64,000 nucleotides of DNA from Moringa oleifera. Its lineage: Eukaryota; Streptophyta; Magnoliopsida; Brassicales; Moringaceae. How positions within the stretch are numbered: the first letter of the stretch is position 1; every line of letters begins with the position of its first letter. A program made the translations under genes and the position numbers. The stretch spans positions 2,666,001 to 2,730,000 of the forward strand of contig JAJFZO010000344.1 of the NCBI GenBank assembly GCA_021397835.1, given 5' to 3'. Positions 11,580 through 22,431 of this stretch are shown here, one piece after another. Under the pieces are notes generated by a model. The model ran no database searches. It worked only from the letters and a program-made list of their open reading frames with translations, and was not told the DNA's origin.

Positions 11580-14090
11580 TTCATAAAGCTACAAAATCTA
11601 CTATTAATTTTTGACAAAAAGTATGTTTAGATTCATGCCTTGTTGGAAAAGCAAATGGTTGACAATATAGCAGATTCTCAACTTGATAAAGCTCACTTGA
11701 AAGATATTGTTCATTATTTGAGCTTTAGTTAAGGGAAAGTATGAATTTTAATTCAATATTTCAAGCATTATTTGTTTTCAAGCTCACTTTGTACTAGCTA
11801 GATATTGAAACATGCTACAATTTTTTTATAGGTAATAAGTAATTTAAATAAGGAAAATCATGCCTAATTAAATGAGTACCATTATATTAGGACAAAATTA
11901 TTTTCTAGGTTAATACTTGAAAATGTTATTTTATTTTTAAGAACTTAGATTTTTTATTTGCATTAACCAAATAATTCATTCATGAGGTTATTTCATTGTG
12001 TTATTTGCAATTATAGACTTTGGAGTTTAATAAAGTACAATCTTCACATGCTCAAGTATATATAGAGAGTTATACACATACGGATTAAACTATTATGAAT
12101 GAAAAGATTGCTTATATATTCGTATGTAATTCATTTACATTTTTTTCTATTTATTTGCAAATTCGATGTTAGTGAACGCTAATGATTGAACAAGTTATTA
12201 AATATAGGAACTTAAGACCAACAAAATGAATAAATGTAGAAGGTCACTGAGTTATTATGGTTCTCATGAAGATAATGTATATTCCTAAATACAAGGAGTT
12301 AAATAGAGAGGATGCATTTATTATATTGGTAAGACTACTAGTTAATTAAAAGAAGACAAATGTTCTAAAGCATAAGTGATTGAAGAAAATATAAAAATTA
12401 AAAAGAATTACATTTAATAGTTAAAGGAGGATATCAAAGAATTTCAAGGAAAGTTTGGATTTATGCTTGACTTACTTATGTAATATTTAAATATTGATTT
12501 GACTAAACTTTTAAATGCGAGAGGTCATCAAATGATGTTGAGGTATGATATTTATTGTGTTTTAAATTTTAAAATAATAACATTAACAGTTTGTTCATTC
12601 TTACATTATTTTGTTTGTCATTAACAAGTTTTAGATGACAACAACATTCCATACCAACGCATAGCAACTATAAAAAGTCTTACACTAGATTATAGTATGT
12701 AAATTTACGTAATGGTCTAATTCTTTTTTAATTATGTTACCTTGAATTCAAATAATTGTATGTTGATGTATTTTGATTTCATATTTTTAATCTCAATTAA
12801 AAAGGGCTACTCACCGTTTAGAATTTCTATTTGATGCTCATTTATTTATTAGTAATTCAATACTTTTAAAGGTAAGTTTTTCAAAATGTTGATAAGAAGT
12901 TGATAATGATGATTGAGATTCTTTACTTGTTTTTGGATTATGAATATGTTTTTTTCTCTAAAACTCGATTAGGTTTTGATGATGAGGTAGAAGAATTTTT
13001 TTATGCATGGTGTTTCTTAGTGCCTATTATCAGTGGGCTATGCTTTAATTAAGTAGTCCTTGATTGATTTCTATGAAGGAATTTCAAAATGGTGTTGCTT
13101 TTGAGTTTACAAATAAGAGCCTAAGCATGGTAGAAATTTGATTAAAACTTGGTTTGGTACTTCTATATTTGGTTTACATAAAAATATTTAGCTAGTTTGA
13201 TTGGAATGACCTATTATGTCAATCAGATTTAAAAAATCACTTGCATAACCCAATAGGATTATACCTTGTTTAATTATAATGCCCTTGAATCTTCTATATA
13301 GGTAACACATAAAATTCAGGTTCTATTAGTTTTTGGGACATTTTAATGGCTTTGGTGATACCTTGCTAAATCAACTGAATATCTATTTAAGATTGCTTAT
13401 TAATAGTCACGCTCAGCTTGCAAGCATCCACTTGTAGTTATCTTAAATGAATGTTTATCATAATGATAAATACTATCTAGATTGCTTATAATTTTTATTA
13501 AATATTGACACTAAACCTCGTGTTGCTTCAAATTATTTTCTAATGGATCATAGATCTCCAGTTGTCTTTTTTGAGTGGTGATGAACATGAGAAGACCATA
13601 TCTGTGTTATAAATTTTCTACACTTGTTTTCCTTCAAGACTATATTGAAAAGCTGCTAGAGACAATTTAAATAGGATGCAATCCATAAATTGCACATTGG
13701 AACATCTATTTTCTCAAAATCATTAGAGATTTAAGGATGAGTTCTAAGTTACTCATATTCTTAATTATCAGTTTATTTACATGATAAAGCCTAACATGCC
13801 AAGTATTAAATGTACACAATATATAAGTTAAAGATGATGTTTTATTCATATCAATATTTAATTTAAATATACCATTAATAGCATATCTTTTTCCAGGAAA
13901 AACATTATTTTTTGTTATTGTGTATAAGTAAATTTAGCTTTATTGAGAGGACATCATGAGACTAAGTTCTTTCTCATCTTTGGAGTACATCCTTCAATAT
14001 GATAATCTTTTTAAAGGTAAATCTTAATTCCACTTCACAAGTACCAGCAGCTATAGTAGAGTAGGAATCTACCAACATCACTTTTTCTTA
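11580..14090. other. Degraded intergenic DNA, no recognised gene
   Basis: No ORF over 60 codons is supported. Some pieces look exon-like: MVDNIADSQLDKAHLKDIVHY at about 11650-11715, RATHRLEFLFDAHLF near 12810, and GFDDEVEEFFYAW near 12975. They could be relics of a host gene or element I do not recognise. The rest is AT-rich with frequent stops. Confidence 0.3.
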
Positions 14091-14222
14091 TCCTCAATTA
14101 GAGAATAGGACTTGAATAGTTTTTGATCATAATAGACGTTGCAGAGGTGGCAAATAGAAATCCTCAGTTAAAGAATAGGACTTGAATAGATTTTGATCAT
14201 AGTAAATGTTGCGAGAGGTGCC
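14091..14222 (+). repeat. Two-copy tandem duplication, period 70 bp
   Basis: 'tcctcaattagagaatagg' at 14091 recurs as 'tcctcagttaaagaatagg' at 14161. The following 'acttgaatag', 'ttttgatcat' and 'gttgc' blocks align in both copies. No coding role seen. Confidence 0.85.
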
Positions 14223-16214
14223 AGCGTCTACCTGTCACCCCTCAAATCCACCAACAAGATTAACCTCAAAGATCATAGTAATTAATTGCTTTTCAGTTAG
14301 GTTCAAACTATTCTTAGTCATATGATCAAGCTTGCTATAGCTATAACACAAGAATGTGCTATTTTTTTAGGGCGATTTGATTTTATTCCGCAAAGGATTC
14401 TTGTTCTAATTCTTATGCTTCTAGTTGGTGTTTCAATTTTGATTCTTCATGTTTTTTTCTTTTGGTTTCAAAATCATAAAGAACCATTTATTGGCTATGC
14501 TATTAGAGGCAACGAGCAATTTTTCTCTTTGATCTTAATTTGGGCTTCCTTTTTAATACAAAGGCAAGCAATTAACCTTTATAGAGAAAGTTCCTTACTC
14601 TTATGCATAAGGCATTCTTAAAATCTTTTTAACTAGGCTATAACTTATTTATCATGACTGTTACTTGAAATTATTCAAGTAAAGACATACCTTCAAAGAT
14701 GATCTTAAGCATTATTTTTCGTAGTTCATGTGATTAAGTTTCCACAAACTTATCTTTATCAATTACATAAGTACCCTTTTTCACTGTTGAGAAAAACAAC
14801 ATTTTTTATCTCCATCTTTTGAATTAAGGACCATCAAAACAAAACAATTTGTTTAAGTCAATGCTAGTAAAAATTATTATAGTAGTAGACATAACAGTAG
14901 TCATGGTAACAGTATGTCTTAAAATTATTACTTTTAAAATAAATAATAAACAAGAAAGATGTTATTAAAATTTCACTAGGCTAAGTCATGGATTAGGTTG
15001 CTCTCTTTAAGATATTTCATGGTTCTACTTTTATGTGCTGTAATCTATAACCCTATCATCCCTAAGACAAAATAGCTTAAAAACTTTTTCTTGAATCTCA
15101 TATGCACGATAAAAAAATAAAAAATATTACACCTTTTACAAGGTTGCTTCGTATCTAAACAATAATTTTAAAATAAAAAATTTATATTAAGGAAGAGATA
15201 GATAGCTCATTTAAGAAAGAGCTTGGGAGAAGGGAAGAGAGGAAAGAAAATGAAAGAGCCTAATACTTGATGTGTTAAATGAGGTAGTGAAGGGTTCTTC
15301 ATATAATGGTTTCTGATGAGACAATAATGAGAGGAGCCATGCATGTGCACCATTTGAATGCTTGTATGCACGTCACATATGCAAAAGAATATTCTACACT
15401 GCCACAACATCAAATGACTATACAATGCGGCATGTTCAATTGTATTAGCAGATGGATGATCAAGTCTAGCGGGTTGACGCGTTGGTTGGCTAACGTGTAT
15501 TGCTGATTGAGTCCCATTTTAAAATTTTAAAAATAATTAAATAAATATATTTATTTTTTTAAAAAAAATAATTACAATGCTATCCTTAGGCTCAAGCTTG
15601 GCATAACACGATGGATGATGTCATGTGTCTATCTCTTTTCTTTTTCAATACAAATGAAATGCTCGTTGAGGTCCAAACCCATTTAAAATATTATACTTTA
15701 TATACAACCCCAAATGATTGATTTCTTTCAAATAGGAGATTTCAAGAGGGTAAGGGTATCTTTTTGCACCTTTAAAAACCTTTGTTAAAATTGATTTATT
15801 TTTTTCAATGTCTTTATTATAATATAAGCTAAAGACTTGAAGAACTTTGTTAAGCATTTTTCAAGGAAAATGTTTTTGAAAAATTATAGGATGAATCAAA
15901 TGACATGTTATTATTTTGAACAAGCGCATAAACCACTAAGTTTCAAATGCACTACTTAGAATCAAAAATACAAAAAGAATATGTCACAGAATGTGAAAAG
16001 CCAACTACTAGGAACATTGAAGGATTATTGTTGGTTGAAGAAAATATTATAAAAAAATAAAATTTAGCAATGAAATTTTCATAACTAAAATAGAAAAAGT
16101 CCATTTCCCAGGGGCTCAAGGATGAAAAAATACCGTCATTAAAGTCCTTATCGTGAATGTATTCATCCTTAACAATGCCTGATTTAAGGCTAAAACTCAA
16201 GGATGTTTAGGAAA
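14223..16214. other. Intergenic DNA, nothing recognised
   Basis: An open frame at 14322-14621 is hydrophobic and AT-driven, and I recognise no family in it. The remainder has short random frames only. Confidence 0.4.
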
Positions 16215-16841
16215 AAAAAAGTAAACAAAATTTAGAGCTACCAAAGTATTTAGTGACAAACTTGGATTTATCCAACAAAATCTAGGATTGTCACTTAAAA
16301 ATTCTTAGAAAAAAATTATAAAACTTAAAACTACTAAAATATTTCACAAATGACATGAATTTTATAGGTAAAAAGTGCTTTTCAAAATTAAAAATTTTAA
16401 AACTACCAAAATATTTAGCAATGGATTTGGATTCCATCATTTCTAATGATGGAATCCAAGTCTATCGCTAAAGAATTCTTAAAAAATAAAAAAAAAAATT
16501 AAAATTAGCAAAACATTTAGTAACGAATTTCAATTATGTCATTGCTAAAATTTTTATACTTTTAAAAAAAGTGACAAATGAAATCTGGATTCATCATTAC
16601 TTAGCAATAGAAAGTCTATTACTAACTAATAGATTCCATTGTTAATTTTTGTGCAAATTTTTCACAGAAAAATTTAGTGATGGATATAAATTCATCATTA
16701 CAATCTATGACTACTATGTTGCTAAGTTAACAAACTTAATTTCATCATAATTTTATCGTTAATTGATCGTAAACTAGTGATGGATATTATCGATCGCTAA
16801 AATTTATCACTATTTTAACATTTTTTTTAATGAAACAGTGA
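16215..16841. mobile_element. CACTA-like (En/Spm) subterminal repeat region and terminus
   Basis: The region is built of short repeated motifs in both orientations. Examples are 'tttagcaatggatttggatt', 'tctatcgctaaag', 'tagtgatggatataaa' and 'gatcgctaaaatttatcact'. This is the decayed 'AGTGACGGA...TCGCTAAA' pattern found at CACTA transposon ends. It closes with 'cactattttaacattttt' and reaches 'acagtg' at about 16840, like a worn '...TTGTAGTG' terminus. No transposase is visible. It is either a fragment or a non-autonomous copy. Confidence 0.5.
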
Positions 16842-18094
16842 GTTCAATTTCCCAAATAAGATAATCAATTTTTTTTTTTAATACTAGCCATGCCATGCTT
16901 TATCGTGAAAGAATTGAGAACAGATCTTCTCTTAGTTTGCTATTTTTATCCTTTGAAGATGTGCTTAATCCTTTAGCTTTTAAAGGAATGATCCATTTAT
17001 TGAATGGGAATAGAAAAATCTCCATATATGTTGGGAAAAGAAAAAAAAACTATTAAGGATATGATTTTGTGGGAGTAGGGAGGCTTTCATGTCTTATCGA
17101 ATCCATACAGCATTAAATCTTAAGGACAAAATGTTATGATTTGGAAAGAAATAAAAGAGTTTAGGACAAAAATGCTTGCCAACTTAGTCCTTTTTATTTA
17201 TTTTTATTTTTTTTAGATGAAGCACTTTAAAAACCATTAAAAAAAAGGATGGTTTATGTAATAAAAAATATTATTCAAATAATTTGAAAAAATAAATTAA
17301 CAAAATATTTTTTTATAAATTTAATTAATTTTAATAAAAATTTATTAAATAAATAAAATAAAAATATATTTTAAAATTCTAATAAAAATTATTTAAAAAT
17401 AAAATAAAAACATATATGTTATTTTAAATTCCAACTAAATCGACTTTAATTGAAATTTTTTAATTTAAATTTAAAAATATATTTTGTATACTTTAATTAA
17501 ATATTTTAGTGGAAGAATTCCTTGGAAATTTCATGAAAACATTTTAGAAGTATAAGTTTTGTTGGAATTTCTTAATTAAAATTAAATAATTATTTTTAAA
17601 TATTTCATAATTACAATGAAATTATTTTCATTGGAATTTGAGAATATCTTCAACAAATTTTTTAATTAAAATTTAAAAACAATTTCAACAAAAAATTTGT
17701 AGTGAAAATTTGAAAAAAAATTCAAGTTGAACTTGCACTATCGAAATATTTATTTTTATAATTTTTTAAAAATAATATAACTAAAATTATTTTATTATTT
17801 TTAAAAAATTTTGTTCGAATTTCTTTGAAATATTCCAATGGACTCTAAGTTTCGCTGGAGCATTTTAATAATGGCTTTTACAATGAAATATTTATATCTA
17901 AGTGGACCTTCAAATGAGGCAGTTAAAAATGTTATTGACCAATAAACTTAAGAACTTCATGTATATGAGTTAAGAATGTTCATCCTATAATGCACAAGTA
18001 TATTGTATACCATAAACGTTCATAACAAACATAATCACTATAATGGATATTGAATTATGATTGTATAAATGTATATATGATAATTTTAACTTGA
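16842..18094. other. AT-rich intergenic DNA
   Basis: Extremely AT-rich, especially 17200-17800, with no open frame of note. Pieces such as 'tggaatttcttaattaaaat' and 'aattaaaatttaaaaacaat' recur, so part may be another non-coding repeat end, but I cannot class it. Confidence 0.4.
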
Positions 18095-21000
18095 CTGGAG
18101 ATGAGTATTCGATTAGTTTAGTCGATTCAATTTGAAAATTTTGAAAACCAAATTAACTAAATGGGTTAAAAAAAAAGTAAATAATTGATCAAATATTTTA
18201 AAAAAATAATTAAACCAAACCATTTTTTTCAATTGATTTAATTGGCAATTGAAAAAATTTTTATTTTTAATTAAAAAGAAATTAATTGAAACCAAATGTG
18301 AAATCAAACCATTTAATGTTGCAACAGAAAAGATTCATTGTGAGAAATTTAGTTGGCTACATAAGAAAAGAGAGAACAAATTATCAAAGGTTATAGTAGT
18401 ATACATATTATCAATTTAGAAGTTACAGACATGACATTTCCTTGCAAATTACATCTTTGTGAATTTGTGACTGCTACCTTGGCGTTTTTCATGCAAATTA
18501 ATTCCTTGCAAATAATATCCTAGTAAATTAGACCTGGAAAAAAAAAAGAATGATGGGAGTCATCACAATAAAAGAGATTGTTCTTAGTAGAATCACTAAT
18601 CTACTATTTGTGATGCTAATGTTGTATCTTTCACATATCTAAGAGTCCTTCTAACATGAGTAATTGATTCATTTGTTTCTTTCAATCTATTACTAATAAT
18701 AAGATTAAAAATATGTGCAACGCATCTTAAATGAACATATTTTTTTTCTTGAGTGCAAGTTTCTAAAATTTTTAATCTTTTTTTTAAGTATGAGATTGCA
18801 ATATTATTGAAACTAGCATTTTCAACTGTAACCGTAGAAACTTGATCAATTTTTCAATCACGCAAACATTTCTCAATACCTTTCTTGATGGCTTTGCCTC
18901 TATGACTAAAAATAAGATAAAAGGTTAATATCTTTTTATTTAGTTTTTAATCCTTATCTATAAAATAAGTCATAAGATACAAACATTTAATCATTTTTAT
19001 TGAAGTGTAAGTGATTGTGGGAGATATTCTTATGTTAGATATTTTAATAATTGTCTTATCTTGGTATTTCATCAATGTAAAGCTAATAACAATCTTTAAT
19101 TACAATCCATCGTGAGGACATAGGAAACATAGGGTATGAAGTAACATGCAATATCAAAAACCTTTATTATTCATAAATTTAAAAGACAACTCATCCATAA
19201 TAATCATCTTGGTTAAATTCTTTCTAATGACATCTTGATTAAACTTTTAACTATGTAAAGATCCATCTCCTCCATATTCAAAAACTAATTCAATTGACTA
19301 GTATTAACACTAGTATTTCACCCATATAAGCTTTCAATGTAGTTGTTTCATTTCTTTTAGATTTTTTTTTAAAAACTCTTTATCTTAATAATTACATATA
19401 GATATATGTTCATCTTATTTATTAACAAATTTCGTGAATAATTTTCACACTTTTAACCTTGGCCAAGGAGCTTTCCTCTTCATTTTATAACTTACAAGTT
19501 AATTTGACTTCATGCTCTATTATGTATAAATGACAAATTGATTGAATCTAGTTATATGGTATTATCCTCATTCATTTCGATTGACATATTTCAAGTTCTG
19601 CAGTTCGTATATATATAGTTAGTTAGTTGCAATCAAGGATAAGAAGTTTATCAAAACTATAAAAGTCCAAATATGAAAGCCTGCCATGAACCATTATCAC
19701 AGTCAAAGTATTAAAGTTTTAACTATTTCAAAGTATACCCCATACTTTGATCTATGCCTTATATGCTATTATACATAAAACTCCATCATATGTTAATTTT
19801 GTTGTCATTTCATTAATATATATTTATAATGTTCATTCATTTGATTAATATAACAACAACTATATGAATCGCGATACACATAAATTTAAGCTCATCTATA
19901 GTCAAGAGCTCAATAACTATATGACAAATAACAAAATTGCATGTTGATTTTGTATGCAAGCTCAACTATAGCAAAGCACTATTACAACATTGTCATATTC
20001 TTTACTTAATAATATTTATGATATCAATTCTAGACCTATGTAAATCACACAATAGTATTTTATTGCTATGATAGAGCAATTGTAAAGTTTTTAAACATTG
20101 GAATATCTTAAATTATAATTGACTGCAGTAAATCGACTCATGTAGCAAGATCGAATTTTGGATTAACTATCATGCTTTTATATAGTATAACATCGTTGTT
20201 GAAGTTTCAGAACTTTATATGACGTGTTGATGTAATGGTGTTTTATATTGCATGTCATCTTTAAGTGATTGATTCAGCATACATACTATAATTATACACC
20301 ATCTATGCTAGTTAAACTAAGTAGAAATCTTCCTATCATTTTTCATAGTGGCTTAGGTGTTAACACAAAGACATTATTATGACTGGGTGAGGGCTTGGTA
20401 AAAGGTTATAATGACACTCATCTATTGAAATGGGTTAGGTTTTAAGATCTTCCATAAAAAATATTTTGATCATATTACTAGTTTAAATTTTGCTTGTTCA
20501 TTTAGTTATTAGAAAGTTTCTATGTTGTCTAAGGCTTAGTAGAATTAAGTCATTGCACAATATGAGTATTGTTATAAATATATGCTTTTTTTGTTTTTAA
20601 CCAAAAAATAAATAAATATCTATAGTTTACAGATAGTAAAGAGAAGGCTCTACCAAAGAGAGCGCTTTAATACCTATTGTCATATGTCAATATAAAGTAA
20701 GAGAGATGGAATAAAAAATATTCGTGAGAACAATCTAATTTTATTATATTAAAATCTGAACTTTATCTTACAACAGTCAACAAAAAACTCAAGTTTTTTA
20801 AAGCTAAATGCCTATTAACAAGCAACAAATTTTAGCTAGCTAACATTAAAAATCCAATTGACCATAGACTATCAAGATAACTATTAGAACCTTGAACTTG
20901 CTTGTGATTCTTAAATTTCTAATTCCATAAGATTTATCCCTATATCGCAACAAACAAATTCCCTTCCTAATCCAATGAAGAAATCAAAAATGAAAATTCT

Positions 21001-21530
21001 AAAAATTATCATTATCATGAAAAGAGAAGAAAAAGAGAAAGATAGATCAACCTTATAGCTCATTGATTGTTGCACTCGATTATGTGAGTTTATTTGTTCC
21101 TATGTAGGAAGGAACAAGTTGGTCAAAAGGTGCCAACGACCTTGCTTGTTTGTTGGTTGTTGACATCTAAAATAAAATCATTGATTTCGAAGAGTTAGAT
21201 ACTTAAGTAAGATTTAGGATGCGTAGATGTTTGTATACGATAAAAAAATTAAAATTAGAGAAATTAGAAAGTGATTTGTGAGAGAAAAAAGAGGAGGTTT
21301 ACTTTTTAGTCAAATGAATGTAAAATTAAATATTAATGACAAAAATCAACTAATAATTAAAGTAAGAGATTGATTTTTTGATCATTTTAATCAATTTTTT
21401 ATTAAAATCAATCAAATAAATTAATTTAATTGATATTAAAATAAAATTAAAATCAAAAGATCAAATCGAATTAATTGAAATCAATTTAATTTATCGATTT
21501 ATTCGATTAAAATCGATTAATGTTATGCAT
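18095..21530 (-). mobile_element. hAT-type transposon relic with Y-TTCGATT-rich ends
   Basis: The left end reads 'ggagatgagtattcgatta' followed by 'gtttagtcgattcaat'. The right end reads 'cgatttattcgattaaaat' followed by 'cgattaatg', roughly its inverse. Both resemble worn copies of the common plant hAT end 'GGGTGAGCATTCGGTTCGG'. Between them lies a minus-strand hAT transposase fragment. The AT-rich 'aatcaa/attgatt' subterminal repeats at 18120-18300 and 21360-21530 are also roughly mirror images. Exact ends and an 8-bp target duplication could not be fixed, so the borders are inferred. Confidence 0.5.
18590..19330 (-). pseudogene. RICESLEEPER-type hAT transposase fragment
   Basis: Minus-strand translation with stops and frame changes gives, in family order, KMIIMDELSFKFM (about 19200), TYFIDKD*KLNKKILTF (about 18970) and SHRGKAIKKGIEKCLRD (about 18890). 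Then follow VTVENASFNNIAISYLKKRL (about 18800) and LRCVAHIFNLIISNRLKE (about 18720), ending in RRTLRYVKDT. These match the catalytic core of BED-zinc-finger hAT transposases (RICESLEEPER/DAYSLEEPER). The C-terminal dimerisation domain is missing and several stops are present. A domesticated DAYSLEEPER gene is excluded by the breaks. Confidence 0.85.
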
Positions 21531-22195
21531 TAAATATGATATTAAAATCCAAATCATTCGATGAAAAATAACTATAATAATTTTATCTATTTTACCAAGC
21601 GGAAATGGCTCGGTTCTGAATTCTTGTTCAGGGAAGACTATAACAATTTATTTTATATTTTGATGATTTCTTGCACTATATCTGCACAACTCATCATGGA
21701 GGCCATCACGACACTTTCAGGTAGAGTTGTCCAACTCTAAATCATTCGCCACATCAGCGGACCATGATTCACCTTAAACAGATGGCTTCCACCTCAACAG
21801 ATCTCATCGTGCTCATTTTTCTTCCAACAATCATAATTTACTTTTACGGCCTATGATTTATTTTGGCCTATGATTGGGACTAATGTTTCCCACCGTCCCT
21901 TCCATTAGAAAAATAAATTATCGCGCCAACAACCTAGTGTTTGTTTTGGAGGCTCTGTTTGTCCTCGTCAGAGATGATTTTATCCTTTGTGACTTTATCC
22001 ACTCAGACTCATCGTCCTTAGACGCCAATGAACTATTTTGTCACATTCTGCAACAAACTAAGGTGTCTGTCACGCGCCTAACATGAACGCCAACTTGCAC
22101 TCTCCATTAGAACTCAGTTCATTGATGTGGGTCCCAAATGCAACCACTGAAACCGGGCGTGCGTAGCACGACGTAAAACAGATCGTGGAAGCACC

Positions 22196-22223
22196 ATAAT
22201 AATAATAATAATAATAATAATAA
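22196..22223. repeat. (AAT)n microsatellite
   Basis: About nine uninterrupted ATA/AAT units, 210-235 bp before the start codon of the oxygenase gene. Confidence 0.95.
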
Positions 22224-22255
22224 ACCATGACCTCTGTAAAACTACCAATTTTGCC

Positions 22256-22264
22256 AAACCCTAA
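22256..22264 (+). promoter_or_regulatory. Telo-box 1 (AAACCCTAA)
   Basis: A perfect match to the plant telo-box upstream of the oxygenase start. Telo-boxes are bound by TRB proteins and are enriched at PRC2 target genes. Function here is inferred. Confidence 0.55.
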
Positions 22265-22336
22265 CTGCAACAGGAGCCCAATCGAACCATTGTTTTTTAA
22301 CGTTCACTGGCCAAGAAGCTTTGTTGATATCTGAAA

Positions 22337-22345
22337 AAACCCTAA
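22337..22345 (+). promoter_or_regulatory. Telo-box 2 (AAACCCTAA)
   Basis: A second perfect telo-box, 81 bp after the first and 87 bp before the start ATG, probably in the leader. Confidence 0.55.
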
Positions 22346-22431
22346 TTCTCATCAAAATGCCCATTTGATCTCCGGTGCTATACACATAAACCTAAAATTT
22401 CCCCGAATTCTCCGCTTTGATCTCCATTAGC

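Larger units (their letters stand above)
21531..22431 (+). promoter_or_regulatory. Upstream region and leader of the ICU11/CP2-like gene
   Basis: GC content rises towards the gene. Two perfect telo-boxes (AAACCCTAA) lie at 22256-22264 and 22337-22345, and an AAT microsatellite at 22196-22223. An open frame at 21874-22086 has no family resemblance and is probably chance. Confidence 0.45.

Noticed and set aside
14322..14621. 99-codon hydrophobic open frame
   Set aside because: Driven by T-rich sequence, no family pattern, no exon-like borders, sits in decayed DNA.
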